64,000 nt of DNA from assembly GCF_032062135.1 (NCBI RefSeq), contig NC_092859.1:105366528-105430527 (forward strand). Reading direction: 5' to 3'. The DNA comes from Pyxicephalus adspersus. Taxonomy: Eukaryota; Chordata; Amphibia; Anura; Pyxicephalidae. The position numbers and the translations under genes are program-made. Under the pieces are notes generated by a model that had not been told where the DNA came from, did no database searches, and worked only from the letters and a program-made list of their open reading frames with translations. This document shows positions 1 to 13,400 of this stretch, in pieces; position 1 is the stretch's first letter, and every line of letters starts with the position of its first letter.

Positions 1-800
1 ATAATTAAGCGGAGACAGCCACCAGTATTAGGTAGGTAGACCAATTCTTATAATCAAAAAAATAATCAATCCAACCTCAATCTACACATTTCCTATTTAA
101 ATATATTATATAAGTGATTTTCAACAACTGTTCTGCTGCACACTAGTATGTCGTAAGAGATCTTCAGCTGTGCTGTTGAAAATTAGCCAAGTCAGGGGAG
201 GATAGCCATGGCTACATGAGATGAGGCTACGCGAAGCCCTGGCTCAGTTCTGGCTCCGCCCACTCATGTCAGCAAGGGTCGCCATAGTTCCTGGCTTGTG
301 GTAGCACAGGACCCATGGTGAGACAAAGGAATAAAGAGGCTGCTCTTTCCCACTGCTCTCTCTCTCTGGCGAGTCATAATGCACCTTAGCTAGAACATCT
401 TTTTATGTATATTCTTATAAATTGAAGGCATATACTTGTTTCTTTCCCTGTATCCATTATCTTGATTTCTAGTGGTTGTTAAAATTCTAACTTTCAATGG
501 ATCCAAATTTACACTCCTTTTTTGTAGAGTGGCTGCTACAAGGCTTTAAAGCTGTCCCATTTTTTTCTGAAGAAACCATGCACCATTCCAAAAAATAAAT
601 AAATAGAATAGAGCAGGGGTGCCTAAAACGTCCATCACAATCTACCAGTCTGTTAACCAGCAGTATTTTAAAAGTGATATTACTAATGCAAATGTGAATT
701 TTTAACCAAATATTGTTTCATATTATCTGTGTAATGCATAAAACATGAAGATAATTGACTTTTTTTCCTTCACAAACATGGAATTACACTTTGTACTTAC
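1..800. other. Intron of the cadherin gene, no exon found
   Basis: AT-rich sequence follows the donor at 799-800. A GC-richer island at about 190-345 (ATGGCTAC, GGCTCCGCCCACTC) looks like an old repeat, but I cannot name its family. No cadherin-like frame with splice borders was seen. Confidence 0.5.
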
Positions 801-981
801 ATGTTAGGAAATCCTTCACACTGGGGATAGTTATCATTAACATCTGTTAGACGTACTATTACTTCTGCCGCTGCAGTGTGAACTCTGTCATTATCAAAAG
901 CATGAACAATTAAACGTTGTTCATGTACAATGTTAGGGTCTTCATAGTCCAATAGGTAAGCAACTTTTATTTCACCAGAAT
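801..981 (-). CDS. Cadherin gene exon 13: second half of repeat 5 (last exon in window)
   Basis: 181 bases, phase in 2, out 2. Encodes [17 protein letters not shown] and the classical linker [10 protein letters not shown], then a GTAAGT donor. Unlike exons 3 and 8 it leaves phase 2, so the module pattern changes after this point. The next exon is off the left edge; I found no exon in 1-800. Confidence 0.92.
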
Positions 982-3900
982 CTGCAGTAAAAATACGGGA
1001 AGTGTTTTCATATATACACATAATATAGGCTATTTATTATTGTACACTATTAGCTAAACTTCTGACAATAATGCTGTCTGTACAGCATTGTGCCGATTAG
1101 CGCATTATTGAGCTATAGGGCACCAAAAAAAAAAACCACACAGATTTTTGATAAGTGGGATTTGTTCTGTTTAGGGTGGTTTAGAAGAATGCTTATAAGC
1201 CAGCATTTCATAAGCATTTCAAGCCAAAAGAATGGTAAGTAGGCATTGTCATTCCTATTTAACATGAAAGTAAAATGAGAAATTAAATTAGGCATTCAAA
1301 TACAAAAAATATCTGTCTGTAGCTTTTTCATTCAGTTTGTTGGCATTAATATTATATTTGTAGTCAAAAGCCCTGTTGTTAGTGCCCTTATAACAAGAGG
1401 GTGGGGGAAGAGTGGGGGTAGTAAGGTGAGCAGGTATGGGCAATGGGTGGCTAAGGAGTAGAGGTAAGTAGTTAAAGAAAAGGGGTGCAGAGATGATCAG
1501 TGGGTTAGGCAGTGGATGAAGGCTGGTAAATTAAATATTGGACAAGAGGTGCTGAGGTTAGTGGTGGGCAAGAACTACAGAAATGACCAGTGCGTACAGA
1601 GTAGGAATGAGCAGAATTGCAGAATTTTGTTTTGCTGCTTGATAGAATGGGGGAATTTTGGTTTAAGGAGAAAAAATATTTTTGCTTGCGGGAGGCAATT
1701 TTCTGTGGTGGGGGAAAGGTTGTTTTGCTTTAGGGGGGTGTTTGTTGGGGTAGACAGATAAGGGAAGTGGAGAATTTTCCCATGGGAGTGGATTTTTGCT
1801 TGAGAGTTTTGCAGGGAGGTGACTGCCTAGGAAAGGTTGATTTTTTAAAAGATAGAATTTCAGGCCCAATGGAGTGCACTGGTCACGGGTATGTATTGCA
1901 CAGCATGCTTGTTCCAAATTCGGCACACTGATGCTAGGCTTTATATGACATACACTTGACCACTGCACTCTGTAGATTATATACTTCTCCCCCCTGAACT
2001 CTATATGTTACATTGTACATACATTTTTCTCACCCAAGTATTGCTGGTTGCAAAGTAGTCCAGCAACCACCCATGTTTCTCTCCAAAAGGTTATATTTAA
2101 ACAATTAACTTTTTACTTAGCCAATAGTTTAGTTTAAATTCCTAGTCATGATGGTATGACTGAAGTGGTTTGACTATCAAAGAAATTATGTCCGGCATGT
2201 TGAAATCTGCTAATCATTTTTTAACTCCTTTTTCTTTTGTTGTTTATAATTATTCTTCACTTTGTAGTTGTAGAGTTTTTACCTTCATCTATGAAAAATC
2301 CTGGATACTTTGCAAAAAATTCATAGTGCACAATGTCCCCAATATCTCGGTCAGTGGCTTGTAATTTTATGACAACTGTTCCTGGAGCAAGATTTTCAGG
2401 AATTTCTATAGGCCTCTCTGGTAAGTTCCTTATGTAAATAAATAAATAAAAGTAATTAAATGTATAAAAAAATAGAAATATAGAAATAAATACAATTATT
2501 CAACATGACATGTATTTAACATTTTCCTATAATTCATGTATGCATCCAATTTGAAGTTTAGATTTTAGTCAGCTAAAAGTTTATTCCAGTTTCATTAAAA
2601 CAAATGATGTTATGATTCTTTCATATTATTTTTTTAGAAAGCAGACTAGACACCGATTTGATGCAGCTGATTGTATTTAGCTGATCTCTGTTTCAACTGG
2701 ACCAAAGTTCTTGCATAAAAAGACAAAAACGTCCTACCAGCCAGTCATTTCTTAAATACTTTAATCTATCCAATTAATTTGTTTGCAGTTGTAGACATGC
2801 ATTTTAATGTGTTTTTATTTATTTGCTTGTTGGCCATGTATTTGGGTAACTTGTATACATAATGCCTATTCCCCTAAACTTAAGCTAAAACAATTTTTAT
2901 CACACATATAAGCATTCTACAATGGGCATTGTGACTCTGATTAGTGCAGAGTGACTTGCTGACTGATTAGTGCAGAGGACAAGCAAAAAACCCTTGCCAC
3001 TTTTATATTTACTACAGCCTATTAAGTAAGTAAATCTGTCTATTCCAATCTCCTTCTCCTAAACTTTCCTTGACTTTATTCTCTTGCCTTTAACCCCTTA
3101 TCAATCCTCTTCTCCTTTACAACCAGTCATATTTGGTTGTATGCATACTCTCCTTTCTCTAATTCACCTAAAGGCCTCATTTACGTTTATTCTTTAGGTA
3201 ACTTACAGTTCTTAGTAAGAAAAATCTAAACAATTTTATGGTCCAATGACATAACTGTAAATAGAATGTGAAGAAAATATTTGCTTACTGAAAAATAGGT
3301 ATTTCATCATTTTCATTTTGCAGACTCAGTGTGATTAAACCATTGCAGAACATTGGATTTTCCTTTACATTTTCCACCTTGATTGAGATCACAAATTTCT
3401 AAAATCACACAAACATAAAACGTATGCCTTGGGGTAACAATCATGTAAAAGCAATACAAACTGGTTTAGAATATATGAAAAGCCAAAACTTTTTTTCTAT
3501 TTTTATTTTTTTATAGAGCATAGAATAGGGAATAGGGAATTGTCTTAGACAGTTGGTACTAGAACAAGTGGAAGACATCTCATAATTCCTCCTCTACTGA
3601 CAACACATTTTTTTCACATCCATTTTTTTCACACAAAAACAGTAATAAAAGCCAAAAGGTATTTTGAACAACTCACCAGTTTATCTAAACTAACCTTGCA
3701 TACACATTACTATAAAATATAGTGCATTTATATAGCAAATGATGCATTTTTACTTCATACAAGTGTCATCAGTTATAATAAAAAATAAAAGAATAACTGT
3801 GGCGTAAAGGTTTAAAGGTTTATGTTGGTGAATGAAAGAAGTTTTAGTTACATTGTTGAGAGTTATCACGTTTTTTCTGCCATTTGTCCACTGCAATTAC

Positions 3901-6900
3901 CTATGCAATGATCGTGCCAGGTAGGCAACAGAAACAAGGACCTGTCCCAACCCCTGAAGTTGTCACTTTTAAATAATCTTTCGAATAGGAGTCTGTTTGT
4001 CTTTGAAAGCAAACTGAAAACATTCAAATGGATCTGTGTTCATTGTTGGTGGGCATGTGAATGAATGGCACTTTTACATAGTTTACTTAATTAATAAATT
4101 TGCTAAATCCAAAGATAATCCAAGAAAACAAACTAAATTGGTTTGTTACACTAAATATTGGTGTAAATTGCATTTAAAACAAGTGCAAACATATAAAACA
4201 TAACATATTGCATATCTCATACCTTTGGGTCTGATTCATAGTCCAAACGTTTACCAGTAGTAGAAATTATGCCAAAATCTTCATTTAGGGTAAAAAATGT
4301 TTCTGTTTCAAGGGATGATTGTAAAATTGTGAACTAAATAGAGAATTACAAAATAGTCACAGTGGGAACTTTGAATTTCTGAAAGAAAGCATAATGCAGT
4401 AAAGATTTTTCAAATAAACTAAATACTACTACCATATGCTTTTCACCAAATAAAAATACAATATACCTCAGCAGCAGAAGATGAAGCTTATACTAATAAA
4501 CAAATAAAATCTCCACAGTGTTTGAATATTCACTTTAGTGTCAAAAAAATGAAACTTTCCCTCAAAGTGAATCCACAATCCAGTACGCTCCACTACAAAC
4601 TTTAGAAAGAAACTCACAATAATCATTGGCCTACTAAATATTAAAAGTGCAAAAAGTATTTGCAGACATGAAATACTATTCACTCCAATTAACATTAAAA
4701 CAACTTTGATAAAACATGTACAACATGTGAAGCTGTACAGCAGTATACAGTGAAAATGCAATATTCCCTGTCTCAATTTCCGGAGGTTTATTTGGATACT
4801 ATCTCTATTAATTGGATACTATTGGAACAAATATTAATAACTACTGGACCGTGGATTATCAGATGAATTAAAAAATATATAGAAAAAAGTGGTCCCTGTC
4901 CCTGGCAGCGGTTGCCAACCGGTGGTCCACAAGAAAATTTTGGTGGTCCGTGGCTGCAGCCAGTGCACTCCCCAGCGGGGTCAGGAGAGGGACCCTGCTA
5001 GCTAGGTGCACTGGCCAGAGCCATGGACTATGTCCCCTGTACAGATCCCGGGCTCAAGGAAAGGGGGCAGATTGTGTCCCTGGACACAACCCACCCACTT
5101 TCCCATCGCAGGCTTGGATCTGTGATGGGAGAGTGGGCGGGATTATGTAATCACGACATCACTATGGGGGAAGTTTCTCCCCCTTTAAATGACACCCAGC
5201 TCCCCTCGTATGCACGGTCAGGAGCCGGTAATATTAGTGGTCCGTGGGACTGAAAAACTGATTTCCATTCACAGATGCACAAAAACAAATTTAAAAAAAC
5301 TTTTGTAATACAAATTCCCCAGGGAAATTTTTTTAAATATATTCCTTTGTGTTGCATTAGGGCCACGCTTTTTCGGCAATGCAGCATACCCCAAAGGGCA
5401 ATATTTGTTGTGGTACATTGTACTGCAGGTCAACTGCATTGAAGTGCCATTCTAAATTACGGGCCTTTTTTATTCCTGGAATAGATTTCCTAAAAATGAC
5501 AATTGTTTTCATTTGGCAGATGTTCTTTTCTGGTCCAGTCCTGGACCAGATCCATTTCAAGTTTGCTTGATCACCAAGGTTCTCCTAGGCTAGTCTATCT
5601 TCTCCAGTCTTGCAGAGCTATAATTAATCAGTAAACGTACATATTGTGTGTTAATTTGCTAATTTTTTGCTTGTATATGCTGTGTATAATGTCTATTAAT
5701 AGCCTATACATGCAATAAAAACAGAAAATTACTAAGCAATATGATAAATATTTTGATAATCAGGCACAGGGTATAGAGTCTAAGGACCATGATAGGAATA
5801 ATTTGTCATAGATAAAACTGATAAATGTTAATCTAGATCCATTCATTAGGTTGTCAGACTCAAGATGATTGTATGTCTAAATCCAAAAGTTTCTAACAAC
5901 ATGTCATTACTAGGGATGATGCCTCTGGCATTCTCGCAAAAATTTCTTCGAAGTTCGGATGGGTTTGCAAAATTTCGGTGGAATTTTGCGAAACCATTGG
6001 AAATCACCAAAGAAGGATTATCATGGCTGCATTCATAAATACAGCCGTGGGAATCCTCCTGTCAGTGAACTCCATTCGCCTGCTGACAGCTGACAGCTTT
6101 GTTCCTCTGATTGGCCTAGCATATCTTGCAGGGAGAACGGTCCAATTCGCTGCAAGACCGAAAAATCTGCTCGCTCATTCCTAGTCAGTACACATTTTGC
6201 TTAATATAATCCAATTTCTGCTCTAGTGTATGGATGGCAAAGGTTGCAGTTGCCTCCAGAAATTTAAGTTTATTTAGTCCTATTGTTATCTAAATAATAA
6301 GCACAAACGCATACTTTGACATCATCTCCTTCATCTGGATCCTTTGCAAGAACAGTGTACAGAGTTGTGAATATAGGAAATGTTTCTGGAACTGATAATG
6401 AAATACCTAAAATAAATAAATAGTATGAAAATACATTTATTAACACAAATAAAGAAAGTTTTTTTTGTATGCAATTGTGTTTTATTTTAAAGACTTTAAT
6501 GAGATTTATAGTGAGTGAAAAGCAAATTCACTATTAGAATTCTATTGAAATCTAATCAGTATGATGTTCTTTGGATGTCATGGGTTAACACTTTGGGCCA
6601 GATTTATTCAAGCTCTCCAAGGCTGCAATGGATTTCTATTTGTTAGCAAATGTTTTTAATCCTGGAGCAGATTCATTCCAGGTTTTTTGGATCACCCAGG
6701 TTCACTAGTAAAAGTGAAGCCTCTCCAGTCTTAGAGCGCTTTAATAAATCACACCCTCTCTGTGAATAAGGTAGTTTTGATAAAACAAGGATCACACCAC
6801 ATCTTAGAAAAGTGGGTACTTTTTCATTAAAAATTGGGCACTACTTCTGATGTTCCGTTTGACTGACCTTGATTTTTTGTTCTAATCCTGGACAGCACCA

Positions 6901-7453
6901 TCTGAATTTGTTTTGTGTTGAAATTTCAACCTAACATTGATATCACTCACATTGTATTCCACCTTCCAGTAGAAAAGGAGGTGACTAAAACCAGGTGAGA
7001 AAATACAGGATTAGTTATTCTTTTGCTATTACAACCCATTTGCCAGAAGAAACATTTTATTTATGTCACTTTAGGCATATTATTATGTGTGTGATCATAA
7101 CAAGACAATTTATGAAATTTCTACTAGTTTGAAAAAGAGTCTTAGAAACTTCAATTTTTTATGTTTATATGTCCTAAAACTGCTTACTCAGTCTCCACTA
7201 GTAACACAAATGAATTGGGTTTACCTGTTCCAGTAGAAATAGCAGGGTCACATTCTGGTGGTTCATCAACATTAGTTACATGTATTTCAAATGAATAGAA
7301 GTCTTCATTTTTACCATCTGAGGCCGAAACAACTAAGGCATATGCTTTGTGGTTGTCAGCATGATCATAATCCAGGGGCTGTAGAAGTGCTAATGCACCA
7401 CTAACTGCAATACAGCATATATAAAGTTAATCAAGGATGAATATATACATACA

Positions 7454-7499
<46 letters not shown>

Positions 7500-10400
7500 T
7501 AAATATATATATATATAATTACAGTGAGAAGCCAAGCATTAGCAAGTCTTGAAGTAGAATAATATATACTTTTCACTTTTTCCCCTTTAGACCTCATACA
7601 AGGTCATTCTATTTTCAACATTGAAGCCTAAAACAAAGTAGGAAAATATATCAAGAATATGTATATCTGGCAATGTCAGATAGCCAGCTACATGTTTTTT
7701 TAAGATGTAAGAGTTGTATAACTGCCATGGTTTATCAGATAATAAAGCTATTAGTTTTATATTTACCAAATAGCATGTCATTTCCATGCTGAAATCATTG
7801 TTTTTTTTAAACCTATTAGAGATGAAGGTTGACATACATTTCCTGGTTGATGTAACTTTTTTCCCTATATGGAATTAGTTAGCGTACCTGGATGTATTCT
7901 AAACATTGTTACTGTTCCTGGAAAACTGTAGGTAATTGTACTTGCAGCATCTCTATCTGTTGCTTCAAATACATGAAGGATGGAACCAATAAGAGTATTT
8001 TCAGGTACATAAATAGTATCATTTTGAATTTTCCTGTAAAAAATAAAAAAGCTGTTAATTTCTAAAAAAAAAAACCTTATAGCAAATGTCACAAACTTTC
8101 AATTCTGTCTCTTCTGTTGCCTCAACTTCTGTCAGAAATCAAAAAGACGATGTATTATAATTCATATAATATATATTACAAAAAGAAAAGAAACAAACAC
8201 ATACACGCATAAACCATTTGGATAATTTAGTGAGGTGCAATATGAAGGGAAGAGATTATGTTTAATGTAGTAACCAATAGCATAGGGTGTTTTTCTGATA
8301 AGGGGACAGGACACCTTCACTGCATCAAAGGGACTTTGGGCGGGGCCATGTACCGTCAAATCTTGGGTGAGCACCTCCTTCCCTTAGCCAGGGCATTGAA
8401 AATGGATCGTGGATGGGTATTCCAGCATGACAATGGAGTGTCTCAAGAAGGAACACATGAAGGTCCTGGAGTGGCCTAGCCAGTCTCCAGACCTTAATCC
8501 CATAGAAAATCTGTGAAGGGAGCTGAAGGTTCGAGTTGCCAAACATCAGCCTCGAAACCTTACTGACTTGGAGAGGATCTGCAAAGAGGAGTGGGACAAA
8601 TTTCCTCCTGAGATGTGTGCAAACCTGGTAGGCAACTACAATAAACGTCTGACCTCTGTGATTGCCAACAAGGGGTTTGCCACTATTAACTATAGCTTTA
8701 GGGTATCCTCTGATATTAATAAAATGATGATGATCCAGACTATGAGCCTGATTTATTAAAGGAAGATGTGAATATTCACTTAGCTAATTGTGTTAAAAGC
8801 TCCTTCAGATAACAAGCCCTATGATTTGGATCAACACTGTTGCTGCAGAGTAACATCAGAAGCAAACTTACTCAATTATTGGGGGTTCATCATTTAGGTC
8901 AATGATGCTGATTATCATCCCTCCTTCACATGAAAGACCTCCGGGGTCTTTAGCAGTTATTATCAGTCTGAATTCCTAATGAAAAAAATACATATTCTTA
9001 TTAGTCTCCAAAATGACCAAATGAAGAAAACCCGGGGTCTTCCTATATAAACTTTTACATTACAATACTAAAATTTATTTGAAAGATTCAAATACTCAGC
9101 AGTATTATTCCTCTGCCTTGGTACAAATATTATAAAAATTCACATTTATCTGTAGAAATTGTATTATATCAGAACAAAAAAGTTGCTTTTTGGACATTTC
9201 TTTTTTTTAAAATTTTACAGTATATAAATATTATTAAAACCATTAACAGAAAATATTATTAAATACAAAATTGGCAAACATTGTATCATTCCTTGCCTAT
9301 TCAAATCAAATATTTGTCCTAGATTTCAAAATATACTAATTTTAGGTATTTTATTTAAAGCTTGTAAAAAATAGCACATGCTGTCAATCAAAACATTGTC
9401 CAAATAGTGAAACATAAGTCACATAAAGCTTGCCCTTGTCCATTCAATTTTGATTGCCAAAGAAAGCTTGTTAAAGGTGATTGAAAATGCACACTGACCG
9501 AAATGCATTGCCTACAGTACTTCAGGATGGATGGTAACCTCCAGCCTGCATTAATTAAATAATAAAATTCAGAATAGGTGAAATAGAATAAAAGCTGAAC
9601 TGTAGCCATTTAGGAGATGGCATGAAATAAGATAGACTTATAATATCAATGTTAATTACTGGCTTTCATTTCTGTGCATTACTTACTCCAGTTAAACTGC
9701 CTCTTTATATAGTGGTATCACAAAAGCTACGTACACACTTCCAATGGTTCTCGTCCGACAATCGGCTCAGGGCCGATACTGGTCGAGAATCTGAAGTGCA
9801 CGCCGTTCATCGTCCGAATGGCCATCCTGGTGGATCCACAGAGATATACAAGAGATATACAAGGAACGATCGTAATGTAGGGGAAGGGGGAGAGTGTGCA
9901 GCGGGGTGCCGCTCTGTCGCTCTCCCCCTCTCCTCTGCATAGAGCAGAACAGTGCTGTATGTACAGCCTCCTTCATGCATCGTGGAGTGCTTAGTCGTTG
10001 GAAAAGATTGTGAAAGATGCTTTCCAACAACAATAATTGCAAGTGTGTATGCAGCTAAAGATTGGGTATTCAGAACATTCTGGCTATGCTTATCACACTC
10101 AGCAACAACTATGTTGAGTAAATGTATTGTAGCTGTGATTGAAAGTTGGGGATCTGCTTGTAGCTGCCTATTATAACTGATTGGGCCTTCTGTACGTAGT
10201 GATCATATAATAATTTAATGCCCTGCATGAGCTATCAGAGGTGATTTTAAATACGAAGCCTTGAAGTTCCCATGTAATGATTACATTTCATAAAATAACT
10301 AAGCATTATATCTATCTAAAAAATTATTTGGTGATTGGAGTTACCTCGTATCCTTCATCAAAATCTGGGGGCGCAGAAGTATTTATGAACACAAATCCAG

Positions 10401-13400
10401 CATTAGGATCTACATCAAAAAATTTTCCATCCTTAGGCAAAGATGACTGAAACACAACTTTGTACTATAAAATAAAATAAAAAAACAAAAAGCTTAAAAT
10501 AATAAAGGGAATACCAAACTTGTCGAAAAGAAATGACAGTAGCTTACCCATAAACATTTAATATACATCAATTGAAAACATTTTTTAAAAATTCCAATGG
10601 AGAGGGAACATTTACCATCTGACTGAATAGGTTTGTTCATTATCCTTTTTTTTTACAGGCCGGAAGCAAAAGCATTTCCATGTGGTTTTCCTGGACACTC
10701 AAAACAGCAACTGGGGCAGTTTGCCACCTCTGTCCCTTCCATAGCCTTAAATAGAAAATGTTTAAAAACCCCAGATTCTATACACTGGTGGTTTGAATTG
10801 AGATTCTAATGTTAAATAACCCAACAAACACTGATGCTTTTCCTACTACAAAATGTTATATAGGTTTGTCAGACCTGCTGCATTATTTGGTAGGTGCCAA
10901 CTGAGATCCTAACATGCCGGTCATAATATTTTATTTTTGTGTGTTTGTGAGAGTGTTTTCAGATAAAATGTTGACACTTGCATGCACTTTGCAAGAGAAG
11001 GCACGAAATCAGCATTACTTGCTCAACGTATACAACAATCTTTACAGAGTACACTTAGATGCAGTGCAGGGATTGCAATCAATCAATGAGTGCCTTCTCA
11101 ATCAATGTGAACAGTTTTCCATGGGCTCCATGGGCAAACATACTATAACAATTTATAAATGCTTACATTCTGATTACACAAAACAATAGGCAGTTTTTTT
11201 TTGTAGGGAATTATTAAATGTCATTTAGGATTTTTTTTAATAAGTTAGGGTCTATCTAATATCTTTAAACATTTTTTTTCTGTAGTGTTGGTCGTCATAG
11301 AGAAGGGTTAAACCTGGGTTGTTCGTTTTTCTGCTGTCTGTGTTTTAATGCTGGCATTTCACTTCACTTCTTTGGCCTGATTTATTAAAGCTCTCCAAAG
11401 CTGTAGAGGACACAATTTTATTAGGGAAGCTGAGTGATCCAGCAATCCTGGATTGGATCTGGTCCAGGAGGAAAACATTTGATAACAAATAGCAAATGAC
11501 TTTTAGGAAATCCATACCAGGTTTGCTGGATCACTCAGGTTCACCAAAGGAAGTGTATCCTCTGCAGCCTTGACGAGCTTTCATAAATCAGGCGCCAGGC
11601 AGTTGTCCTCAGAACAAGTTTCCCTACCTCCCAACAGTGATTTCTCATCACTGCTTGTTTTGCCTGGATTTGTTCTTGATCTACTTTGATTTGTAACAGG
11701 CCTTAGTAAACTGCACACAGACAGGTACTGCACTGCGCATGTGTATTTTTTAGTGCATGCACAGAAATTGAAACAATAGCAAATTAGTTTCCTTATAAAA
11801 GGAGAAAGTCTTTTTTATATACCAATAACCAGCCTTTAAAGCCTAAAAGATGTCCTTATACTTAGTAGAGCATAAACCCCCTTACAGGAGTCCAGTGGAC
11901 TTCAGAGGATTGTTACTGGAAATGATCTTTTGTGATAATTTATTGCTATATGTATACACAGCATTATAATGTTTTATAGAGAGGGGAAGGGGGAGGAAGA
12001 GTGCCCCCCTAGCTGTTCTCTCCTTCATAAGAGTGAACAGTGGCCATTCACAATCAGTCATTGATTCCATATGTGTCCATATGTCCATAATAGCTAGGAA
12101 CTGCTAAAAGGGAAAGAAACAAATGGAGCTGAGATCCTTATCCCATGCAGTCCCTAGATGTCAGACATAAGATTTTAACCTTGCCTTATGGTTCTGAAAT
12201 AACTTCAATTTTTACCGTAAGATCATCTCCATCTGGATCTGTTACAGGCACTGAAAACAGAGAGCGATACACTGGAGCATCCTCACGAATTGTTCTATTA
12301 TCTTAATAATGATAAAAAAAAATCAATTATTTATTTTTCATACAACAGCTTGAAATCCTACTTAGGAAAAAACAACTTTTAAAGGACTATACTATGAATA
12401 ACCGAATATGAATTTAGAGGTTAGTATTTTAGCATGATATGATACCATGCAAAATGGTTTACAATTGCAAAAACACAAATGTACCCAAATTCAACATGTA
12501 TAGTTCATTGCTATTTAGCAATGTTCATGCAGGTAAGCCTAGTTTCTTATGCCCAATAATGAGGTTATAAAGGCCTCATCAAGTCTAAGTTTTGAGGAGA
12601 GGATAGTTCAGTTTTTCATGTACACCAAATCACCCATTCTCAGATTTAAAAGTCTTTAGGTTCTATTCAACCCACTTTTTATGATCCTGGACTGCCACAG
12701 ACCCATTCCCTGGTGGTGCTTATTATGTTGGCCTAGCATTACAATGAACAGTGCTCATACATTATTGTGGAGAGGGGGATATGGATCTATAATGAAATCA
12801 CAGTTCTTTATTAACTACTTCCTAATCATAATCCTGGGAATGAACAATAAACCTTAACTACACCCTAGCACACAATAGCACTGACAAGAAGAAATGCACT
12901 TTTTATCTATTTAAAGTTCCTGAAATTTTAAAAATCTAAGTCATAAAGTCGATGACATTTTTTAACCTTTTTATTTCAAAGTGCATGTAAAATTGTAACT
13001 AGTATATAAATACCACAAATTGTTGGCATTTTAGCAAGTGTGACCATGATAAGTCTAATTTTGCACATCATAGACATCAGGCATAACACACAGGAGATAC
13101 AAAATACTTTTCCAATGAAAGTGTAACCTTTTCAGACTTGGAGAGCTTTAATGAGGGCAGTGTGTCCCAAAAATGCATGTGGTTCTTCCAAATTTAACAT
13201 TAAAATATAAGTGTGAGGTGATGATTTTAAATGTAGTGTAAATGTGTAAAAGTGTCACATAAGACAAAAAACTATTGGGGTACTAATGAAGGATATTCAG
13301 ATGCTAATTTGCACTTTTTTTTCAGATAAATGTTTTTTTTTTTTTTTTTTTAGTTCCCTATACCTAAAAATATTTTATCTGGAAGAATTCTCTTATAGGT

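Noticed and set aside
190..345. GC-rich island that might be a promoter or an exon of the cadherin gene.
   Set aside because: No cadherin-like frame or splice borders; it looks like an old repeat but could not be named.
4468..4776. 102-codon hydrophobic minus-strand ORF in a cadherin intron.
   Set aside because: Low-complexity, T-rich translation, no splice logic with neighbours and no known domain.
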